Assembly: GCA_017960705.1 (NCBI GenBank)
Contig: JAGCYR010000160.1
Span: forward strand, 1 to 12,097
Direction of reading: 5' to 3'
Length of the DNA stretch: 12,097 nt
Source of the DNA: Clostridia bacterium
Lineage (GTDB): Bacteria; Bacillota; Clostridia; Oscillospirales; CAG-272
Position numbers and translations under genes: made by a program. Positions 6,364 through 12,097 of the stretch are shown here, in pieces (the stretch's first letter is position 1; each line of letters opens with the position of its first letter). The notes under the pieces are model-generated. The model was not told where the DNA came from, searched no databases, and saw nothing but the letters and a program-made list of their open reading frames with translations.

Positions 6364-9300
6364 ATGAAAAACCGACTGCTTGCTCTGGTGTTCCTGGTCC
6401 TGTTTGTTATTCTGGCGTTTGCGTCCTGCGGGAAAAGCGTTAGTTTCAAGTTAAATTTTGTCGTGGACGGCGAAGTTTACGCTACGATTGATACGACGGG
6501 CAACGAAGTTATCAAAATGCCCGACGATCCGACCAAAGAAGAGGATTCTTTTGACGGTTGGTACTGGGACAAGGGAATATGGCAAAAACCGTTCACCGCG
6601 AATTCGTTGCTTGACGCCCCTCTTTCCTCCAATATGAGCGTTTACGCAAAATGGAAAAGCGACGTGATAGGGGTCAACGTTCCTGGATTTGACGTCGAGG
6701 GAAACGCTCTGTCGATCACAGTTTCAAACGAAACGAGCCTATTTTCTTTTAACGACCGGATCAACGTCGGAGAGGACAGTACTTGGCAGATCAGCACCGA
6801 CGTTTCCGGCATTCAAACCATTCCGAGCAAGACCGTTTCCTTGCAGGACGGGGACAATACGTTTTATTTGATCATCACGACGGGTAACCGCGTCGATTTG
6901 TACACCGTCACGGTTCACCGCCGTTTCGTCTATACGGTTTCTTTCTTTTCGACCCAATCCGATAGTCGTCCGATCGCGACGGTTTCCGTCGAAGAGGGCG
7001 GGCTCGCTGTCCCCCCGGATGCAACGCCGGACCAAGACTATTATTCTTTCTTGCAATGGGACTTTGATTTTTCGGCTCCGATCACCGGGGACACCGCCGT
7101 TTATGCCGCGTGGGAACCGGATACCTTTACGATTTCTTATGATCTCAGAGGCGGAACGCTTACGCAGAATCCGAATCCAACCTCTTACACGGTCGAAAGT
7201 GATGGTATCGTTTTTGCAGGAAAGCCTTACAAGGAAAACTATACTTTTACAGGGTGGACTCCCTCGACTATCCGTCGCGGCTCTCACGGAGCTCTGACTG
7301 TTACGGCAAACTGGACGCCTACAGAGTATCCCATTGTATACAAGCTGAACGGCGGAACGAACGCAATCGAGAATCCTGCAACGTATACCGTCGAGGATTC
7401 GGTTACTCTCGCAGCACCGACAAGGAGGGGATATTCATTCGACGGTTGGTCTGACCGCGGGAGCATTTCTCTCGGTTCGACTGGGGAAAAGACGTTTGTT
7501 GCGAATTGGACGGTCATTGTTTATCCGATCGTTTATGATTTACACGGTGGATTGAACGTCGCGGACAATCCTGCGACCTATACTGTCGAGGATGAGATTT
7601 CTCTTGCCGAACCGACAAGAATCGGCTATTCTTTCGCCGGCTGGTCGAATAGCGGAACGATTGAACGTGGATCGGTCGGAGAACGGACGTTTTCCGCCGA
7701 CTGGACGGTCAATTCGTATACGATTTCGTATCTTATGAACGGAGGGACGAACGCGGAAACCAACCCCGAAACATACACGATTGAAGACGGTGTTACACTT
7801 GCAGAACCGACAAGGATCGGTTACACTTTTGCAGGATGGTCCGACAACGGGATGATAGCACTCGGTTCAACAGGAGAAAAAACGTTTACTGCGAATTGGA
7901 CGGCAATCAATTATCAGATAACGTACGAACTTGAGGGTGGGACGTTAAACGTGAACCCCAATCCCTCTTCGTATACTATTGAAACCCCCACGATCACCAT
8001 TACCGGTACGCCCAAACGAGACGGGTACATTTTCAGAGGATGGAGCGTTCAAACGATTGCAAAAGGGTCGGTTGGGGATAAAACCGTTACCGCAAAATGG
8101 GAACCGATCGTTTACACGGTCACGTATAACCTGAATGGAGGAACAAACCCGACAAACAATCCGAAAACCTATACAATTGAAAGCAATACGTACATTCTTT
8201 CGGACGCATCAAGAATCGGATACGTTTTTCTCGGTTGGACTTGGGACGGACAGAACGAACCGCAAAAAAAACCCGTTCTTCCGCACGGCACGATCGGAGA
8301 AAAAGTTTTCACAGCCATTTGGAGCGATCCGATCGTTTATTCCATTTCGTACGATCTGGCAGAGGGAACGTTCGAAGAGAATCCGAACCCGACGGAATAT
8401 ACTGTTGAAAGCGATACCATTTCGCTGACGGGCACCCCGACGCGGACAGGGTATACCTTTATGGGATGGAGCGTTCAGACGATCGCGAAAGGATCTTACG
8501 GAGACATAAACGTGCTTGCCCAATGGAGCCCGACAGTCTATACGATTACCTACATTCTGAACGGCGGAGAGAACCCGTCGCGTAATCCTCAAACCTACAC
8601 GATTGAAAGCAATACCATCATATTCAGCTCGCCGTACAGAACCGGATACGATTTTACGGAATGGGATATTCCCTCCATTCCGCACGGTTCGTATGGAAAC
8701 AAAACGATAACGGCTAATTGGGATCCGATCGTTTATACTATTTCGTATAACCTCGGGTATGGTAAGTTAACGGAGAATCTGAACCCGACTTTTTATTGTA
8801 TTGAAAGCGATCCCATAACCATTGTAGGGGATCCAACGCGGGCAGGATACATTTTTGCAGGATGGAGCCCTGCAACGATTGAAACGGGCTCTTATGGAGA
8901 CGTAACTGTTACTGCGCAGTGGACGGCGATTTTCCGCGTATCAGGAGATACCATTATCGGCGTAACGTCTGAAGGCGCACAACTGACTTCTCTCGTCATT
9001 CCAAACGAAATTGACGGAGCTGTAATTGCTCGAATCGGAGAAAAAGCTTTTTATAAGGACAGAAATCTTATCGACGTTACGATTGAAGACGGTTTTACAA
9101 CGATTGGAAAATCGGCTTTTGGAGAAAGCGGTTTGGTTCGAATTGAAATTCCGGAAAGTGTAACCGAGATCGGGCTTGGGGCTTTTGACGCTTGTTATCG
9201 GATATCTGAAATACGCAATCAATCTTCCCTTATCATTTCTTCCGTGTTCTTTGAGTCCAAACACACTTATCAAACCGGAACAAGTTACGTATACTTCGTT

Positions 9301-10170
9301 GATGATTTCGTCTTCTATGATGATGGCATAGATGTTTTTCTCGCGGCGTATACCGGCAAATCTCAAAGCGTTGTTTTGCCCGCATATTATAACGGCAAGG
9401 AATACGGGATCTACAAGTACGCTTTTTGGGAATGTAAAGGCTTAAAGAGCATTTCGATTCCGGATAGTATACAATACATTTATTGTACGTCTTTTGCTTG
9501 GAGCAATGATTTGCCGTATTCAGAAGTCGACGGGGTCACTTATCTTGCGGTAGATGATAATCCGTACGCCGTCTTGATAAACGGAAGCAATTCCAGAGGA
9601 TCGGTTTATGTTCCCGAAACGACGTTGTTTATCTGCGCGAAAGCTTTTGCATACAATGACGCACCCAATAATATCATTATTTCCGATGGAGTGATCAGCA
9701 TTGGTTGTGATGCATTCAATGGTTGTAACAGCTTAACGAGCATCACTGTTCCGAATAGCGTGAGATATATCGGAGAGGGGGCGTTTAGTTACTGCGGCAG
9801 AGATGGTATGACTGTTTATTTGAAAGCAGGAAATGAGTATTATTACAGTAGTGGCGGTTGTATCGTCGAAACAGCAAGCAAGACGATAATCCATGCAAAT
9901 GACGGAGCCGCAATTCCGGTTGACGAGGGAATCCGCCGGATTGGAAAAGAGTCTTTCGTCGGTTGCGATTCCGACTCAGTAACCATTCCCGATTCGGTGG
10001 AAAGTATTGGGGCATGGGCTTTCAATCGAAGAAGCAATTATACTTACAATGGTACGAAAGAGCAGTGGGCTCAAATCAGCAAAGAAGAGTATTGGAACGG
10101 TGAAAAAAACAATGGATATAATGGTTGCACCGTTCATTGTACTGACGGGAACGTTTCAGAGTCTTACTGA
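6364..10170 (+). CDS. Surface lipoprotein: Listeria-Bacteroides repeats plus BspA-type leucine-rich repeats
   Basis: A 1268-residue exported lipoprotein, probably an adhesin or surface-binding protein. Residues 1-22 form a type II signal peptide (MKNRLL, a hydrophobic core, then FASC with Cys22 as the lipidated residue). Next come a degenerate repeat with an AKW end (24-99), a region resembling a cadherin-like beta-sandwich (about 100-186, ending YTVTVHRR), a second degenerate repeat (187-255, ending AAWEPD), nine regular Listeria-Bacteroides (InlB B-repeat/Flg_new-like) units (256-856), and a C-terminal region of BspA-like repeats (857 to about 1250) with IPDSV..IG..AF elements and an NGTKEQWAQIS tail. 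There is no LPXTG or wall-binding domain, so lipid attachment to the membrane is inferred. It ends in tandem stops TGA TAG. GC is roughly in the mid-40s percent by eye in sampled lines, against about 60% in neighbours, suggesting acquisition or different constraint. It has its own promoter and terminator. The ligand is unknown. Confidence 0.92.
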   Translation: MKNRLLALVFLVLFVILAFASCGKSVSFKLNFVVDGEVYATIDTTGNEVIKMPDDPTKEEDSFDGWYWDKGIWQKPFTANSLLDAPLSSNMSVYAKWKSDVIGVNVPGFDVEGNALSITVSNETSLFSFNDRINVGEDSTWQISTDVSGIQTIPSKTVSLQDGDNTFYLIITTGNRVDLYTVTVHRRFVYTVSFFSTQSDSRPIATVSVEEGGLAVPPDATPDQDYYSFLQWDFDFSAPITGDTAVYAAWEPDTFTISYDLRGGTLTQNPNPTSYTVESDGIVFAGKPYKENYTFTGWTPSTIRRGSHGALTVTANWTPTEYPIVYKLNGGTNAIENPATYTVEDSVTLAAPTRRGYSFDGWSDRGSISLGSTGEKTFVANWTVIVYPIVYDLHGGLNVADNPATYTVEDEISLAEPTRIGYSFAGWSNSGTIERGSVGERTFSADWTVNSYTISYLMNGGTNAETNPETYTIEDGVTLAEPTRIGYTFAGWSDNGMIALGSTGEKTFTANWTAINYQITYELEGGTLNVNPNPSSYTIETPTITITGTPKRDGYIFRGWSVQTIAKGSVGDKTVTAKWEPIVYTVTYNLNGGTNPTNNPKTYTIESNTYILSDASRIGYVFLGWTWDGQNEPQKKPVLPHGTIGEKVFTAIWSDPIVYSISYDLAEGTFEENPNPTEYTVESDTISLTGTPTRTGYTFMGWSVQTIAKGSYGDINVLAQWSPTVYTITYILNGGENPSRNPQTYTIESNTIIFSSPYRTGYDFTEWDIPSIPHGSYGNKTITANWDPIVYTISYNLGYGKLTENLNPTFYCIESDPITIVGDPTRAGYIFAGWSPATIETGSYGDVTVTAQWTAIFRVSGDTIIGVTSEGAQLTSLVIPNEIDGAVIARIGEKAFYKDRNLIDVTIEDGFTTIGKSAFGESGLVRIEIPESVTEIGLGAFDACYRISEIRNQSSLIISSVFFESKHTYQTGTSYVYFVDDFVFYDDGIDVFLAAYTGKSQSVVLPAYYNGKEYGIYKYAFWECKGLKSISIPDSIQYIYCTSFAWSNDLPYSEVDGVTYLAVDDNPYAVLINGSNSRGSVYVPETTLFICAKAFAYNDAPNNIIISDGVISIGCDAFNGCNSLTSITVPNSVRYIGEGAFSYCGRDGMTVYLKAGNEYYYSSGGCIVETASKTIIHANDGAAIPVDEGIRRIGKESFVGCDSDSVTIPDSVESIGAWAFNRRSNYTYNGTKEQWAQISKEEYWNGEKNNGYNGCTVHCTDGNVSESY
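7129..8931 (+). repeat. Nine tandem Listeria-Bacteroides-type repeat units within the lipoprotein
   Basis: Units start near 7129, 7327, 7522, 7717, 7912, 8113, 8338, 8539 and 8734, and are 65-67 residues long except the sixth (75). Each follows the pattern Y-x-I-x-Y-x-L-x-x-G-G, then NPxTYT(V/I)E, GYxFxGWS, GSxG(E/D)K and AxW. Two flavours exist: a TLxxNPNPxxYTxES form (units 1, 5, 7, 9) and a TNxxxNPxTYTxE form (units 2, 3, 4, 6, 8). In known proteins such repeats make small ubiquitin-like folds arranged as a stalk. DNA identity between units is only partial, so the duplications are not recent. Confidence 0.9.
8932..10110 (+). repeat. BspA/TpLRR-type leucine-rich repeat region of the lipoprotein
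   Basis: From about residue 857, 22-24-residue elements of the form C..L..I.IP.SV..IG..AF recur (for example IPESVTEIGLGAF, IPDSIQYIYCTSF, VPNSVRYIGEGAF, IPDSVESIGAWAF). They are broken by a longer, more variable tyrosine-rich stretch around 9190-9420 and by a YLAVDDNPYAVLI segment near 9540-9590. The end, with NGTKEQWAQIS and CTVHCTDG, is typical of the last part of such domains. In characterised relatives these domains bind host or other cell-surface ligands. Confidence 0.88.
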
Positions 10171-10191
10171 TAGAGAGAGTATGCGAAGCAA

Positions 10192-10228
10192 AAAACCGAA
10201 CCCCGACGATTCGTCGGGGTTCGGTTTT
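10192..10228. terminator. Strong bidirectional intrinsic terminator
   Basis: A perfect 17-bp stem (10192-10208 with 10212-10228) closes a 3-base loop (ATT); its core is CCCCGACG/CGTCGGGG. It is flanked by an A-run on the left and TTTT on the right, so it works as a rho-independent terminator in both directions. It lies between the convergent lipoprotein (plus) and lysA (minus) genes, 21 bases past the lipoprotein stop and about 80 bases past the lysA stop, and probably serves both. Confidence 0.93.
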
Positions 10229-10246
10229 GCATTGCGCGGCGCCAAA

Positions 10247-10286
10247 GAAGCAAGCGATTCTCGCCCGCGCGATATGCGCTTGCTTC
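10247..10286. repeat. 10-bp inverted repeat between the terminator and lysA
   Basis: GAAGCAAGCG (10247-10256) is matched exactly by CGCTTGCTTC (10277-10286), with a 20-base spacer. The spacer begins part of a near direct repeat, TCGCCCGCGCG (10261-10271) and TCGCTCGCGCG (10285-10295). No gene lies here. It may be a structured 3' end of the dapL-lysA transcript or a remnant of a short palindromic repeat element. Confidence 0.5.
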
Positions 10287-10307
10287 GCTCGCGCGTGAAC
10301 GAGGGGA

Positions 10308-11627
10308 TCACAGATCGTTCCTTACCAGATCCTCGAAACTCTCTCTCCGTACCGCCAGCGCGTCCTTGCCCTCGGAGAGGAAGACGACGGGCGGGCGGGG
10401 AATACGGTTATAATTGGACGCCATCGAGTAGTTGTACGCACCGGTGACAAGAACCGCGAGCAGATCCCCGCGTACCGGGGTCGCGATCCTTGCTCCCTCC
10501 GCGATCAGGTCGCCGCTCTCGCAGCACCGTCCCGCCACCGTCACGGCGCGGTCGGGGGCTTTGTCGGCGTGGGTGGCGTTCACCACGGTATAGACCGAGC
10601 GGTAGAGGGCGTAGCGCGGATTGTCCGGCATCCCGCCGTCGACCGAAACGTAGGTACGGAAACCGGGGATCTCCTTCACCGTCCCGACCGTGTAGAGGGT
10701 CATCCCCGCGTCGGCGACGATGCTCCGTCCCGGCTCCAGCAGGACGGTCGGCGTGGGCAGCCCGTTGCTTTGGGCGGCTTCCTTCACCGCTTTCGCAAGC
10801 GCTTTGATCGCTTCTGCGTAGTCGAACTCCGGATCGCTCTCGGTGTAGCGCACGCCGAACCCGCCGCCGAGATTGAGCGTTTTCGCCGTGAATCCCGTCG
10901 CGTCCTTCACGTCCTTGATAAAGGAGAGCATCACGTTCGAGGCGTCCACGTACGGCGTCACGTCGAAGATCTGCGACCCGATATGGCAGTGGAAACCGTC
11001 AAGGTCGATATGTTCGAGTGAAAGCGCCAGCTTCGCAAGTTCAAGAGCCGCGCCGGTCGCGATGGGGGAGCCGAACTTCGAGTCGACCTTTCCCGTGGTC
11101 ACGGCGGCGAAGGTGTGCGGGTCGATCCCGGGCGTCACGCGGAGCAGGATCTTCTGGCAAACGCCGCGCTCTCCCGCGATCCGATCGAGGGCGACCAGTT
11201 CCTCGCGGCTGTCGCAGACGAAGCACCCGACGCCCGCGTCAAGCGCCAATGCAATATCGGCGTCGGTCTTGTTATTCCCGTGGAAAAAGGCGCGTTCCAT
11301 CGGAAACCCCGCCGATTTCGCCGTAAAAAGCTCACCCGGGGATACCAGGTCGACCGACATCCCGCACTCCGCCATGATCCGATAGATCGCCTTGGTGCAG
11401 AACGCTTTGCCCGCGTAGAGGGGGCGCGAATCTCCGCCGAACGCGGCTTTCATTTCACTCTGATAGAGCTTGCAGCGCTCCCGGATGCGGTCGGTATCGA
11501 ACAGATAAAGCGGCGTGCCGTACTTCGCGGCAAGATCCGCGGTATCGACTCCGGCGAAGCGGAGCAAACCGTTATCCCCCACCGTCACGTTGCCGTGCAG
11601 AATGGTTTTCTCACAGCAGTTTGTCAA
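10308..11627 (-). CDS. lysA: Diaminopimelate decarboxylase
   Basis: Catalyses the last step of lysine synthesis, meso-diaminopimelate to L-lysine plus CO2, using pyridoxal phosphate; cytosolic. At 439 residues it has normal length. Visible motifs: the cofactor lysine K74 in YAGKAF, HCHIGSQ (213-219), the phosphate-binding GGGFG (254-258), EPGR (298-301), catalytic CESGD with C359, and GAYNYSMAS (386-394). This is an alanine racemase-type barrel with a C-terminal beta domain. The proposed start is TTG at 11627, which overlaps the end of dapL by 17 bases with a weak GGTGG-type site upstream; a start slightly further in is possible, since typical family proteins begin close to the LHG motif at residue 10. 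The overlap suggests translational coupling with dapL. Transcription ends at the shared terminator at 10192-10228. Confidence 0.96.
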   Translation of the reverse strand: MTNCCEKTILHGNVTVGDNGLLRFAGVDTADLAAKYGTPLYLFDTDRIRERCKLYQSEMKAAFGGDSRPLYAGKAFCTKAIYRIMAECGMSVDLVSPGELFTAKSAGFPMERAFFHGNNKTDADIALALDAGVGCFVCDSREELVALDRIAGERGVCQKILLRVTPGIDPHTFAAVTTGKVDSKFGSPIATGAALELAKLALSLEHIDLDGFHCHIGSQIFDVTPYVDASNVMLSFIKDVKDATGFTAKTLNLGGGFGVRYTESDPEFDYAEAIKALAKAVKEAAQSNGLPTPTVLLEPGRSIVADAGMTLYTVGTVKEIPGFRTYVSVDGGMPDNPRYALYRSVYTVVNATHADKAPDRAVTVAGRCCESGDLIAEGARIATPVRGDLLAVLVTGAYNYSMASNYNRIPRPPVVFLSEGKDALAVRRESFEDLVRNDL

Positions 11628-12097
11628 GCCGTTCCACCGCCTCTCTCGTATTCTCGCGCGATCCGAACGCCGTCAGCCGGAAGTACCCTTCGCCGGCGCG
11701 TCCGAATCCTTCGCCGGGAGTACCGACCACCTGCGCCTCGTGGAGAAGTTCGTCGAAGAATTCCCACGATCCCATACCGCCCGGGCATTTCAGCCACAGA
11801 TAGGGCGAGGAGGTCCCGCCGGTAAAGAAGACGCCCTTTTTGGTCAGCAGCTCCGCGATCAGCGCGGCGTTCTCTTTATAGTACGCGATGTTCGCCATAC
11901 ACTCCGCCATCCCCTCGTCCGAGAGCGCGGCTTCGGCGGCTCTCTGCACGACGTAGGGAACGCCGTTGAACTTGGTCGCCTGGCGCCTCTCCCACATGGG
12001 TTTGACCCGACCGAGCGCCGCGGGAACGATGGTCCAGCCGCAGCGCGTGCCGGTAAAGCCCGCGGTCTTCGAGAGCGAGCAGAACTCCATGGCGCAC
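11611..12097 (-). CDS. dapL: LL-diaminopimelate aminotransferase (N-terminal part outside window)
   Basis: Converts tetrahydrodipicolinate directly to LL-diaminopimelate with glutamate as amino donor, bypassing the succinylated or acetylated branches; a class I/II aminotransferase using pyridoxal phosphate. Only the C-terminal 161 residues are visible out of about 400; the frame is open to the right edge. The segment CAMEFCSLSKTAGFTGTRCG carries the cofactor lysine (tenth visible residue), followed by RRQATKFNGVPYVVQRAAEA, the substrate-handling region SPYLWLKCPGGMGSWEFFD, VVGTPGEGFG, and the family-typical RLTAFGSRENTREAVERL end. These match DapL rather than general aspartate aminotransferases. 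It lies upstream of and overlaps lysA, which fits one lysine/peptidoglycan precursor operon. Confidence 0.96.
   Translation of the reverse strand, partial: CAMEFCSLSKTAGFTGTRCGWTIVPAALGRVKPMWERRQATKFNGVPYVVQRAAEAALSDEGMAECMANIAYYKENAALIAELLTKKGVFFTGGTSSPYLWLKCPGGMGSWEFFDELLHEAQVVGTPGEGFGRAGEGYFRLTAFGSRENTREAVERLDKLL

Noticed and set aside
7129..8931. Regular repeats considered as a CRISPR array or other DNA-level array
   Set aside because: The period is about 195-200 bases, open in one frame throughout, and conservation is at protein rather than DNA level; these are protein domain repeats.

Overview
The window looks like a stretch of chromosome from a high-GC member of Bacillota, most likely class Clostridia and plausibly an uncultured gut or rumen lineage. 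The evidence is a PolC-type replicative polymerase (a hallmark of Bacillota), strong AGGAGG-like ribosome binding sites, the DapL route to lysine, and a large lipoprotein built from Listeria-Bacteroides repeats plus BspA-type leucine-rich repeats, a style common in gut and rumen Clostridia. Genus and species cannot be told from the sequence alone.

Layout: (1) positions 1-4082, plus strand, the 3' part of polC, with its 5' end outside the window. (2) 4090-4837, minus strand, a tight operon of three small proteins of unknown function that runs head-on into polC with a 7-base gap. (3) 4914-6238, plus strand, a two-gene operon: a YfcE/YsnB-type metallophosphoesterase and a TIM-barrel sugar phosphate isomerase/epimerase-like protein. 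(4) 6239-6363, a near-consensus vegetative promoter. (5) 6364-10170, plus strand, a 1268-residue lipoprotein that is clearly lower in GC than everything around it. (6) 10171-10307, a strong bidirectional terminator and a second inverted repeat. (7) 10308-12097, minus strand, the 3' part of dapL overlapping lysA, the pyridoxal-phosphate steps that bracket epimerisation in the diaminopimelate/lysine pathway.

Housekeeping functions (replication, lysine and peptidoglycan precursor synthesis) flank two less usual parts. One is the cell-surface repeat lipoprotein with its own promoter and terminator. The other is the small-protein operon, whose tight coupling suggests one conserved but uncharacterised module. 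I see no mobile element genes, CRISPR array, tRNA or rRNA. The very long antisense frames over polC and other genes are shadows of GC-rich codon use. No stretch over 300 bases lacks a gene.
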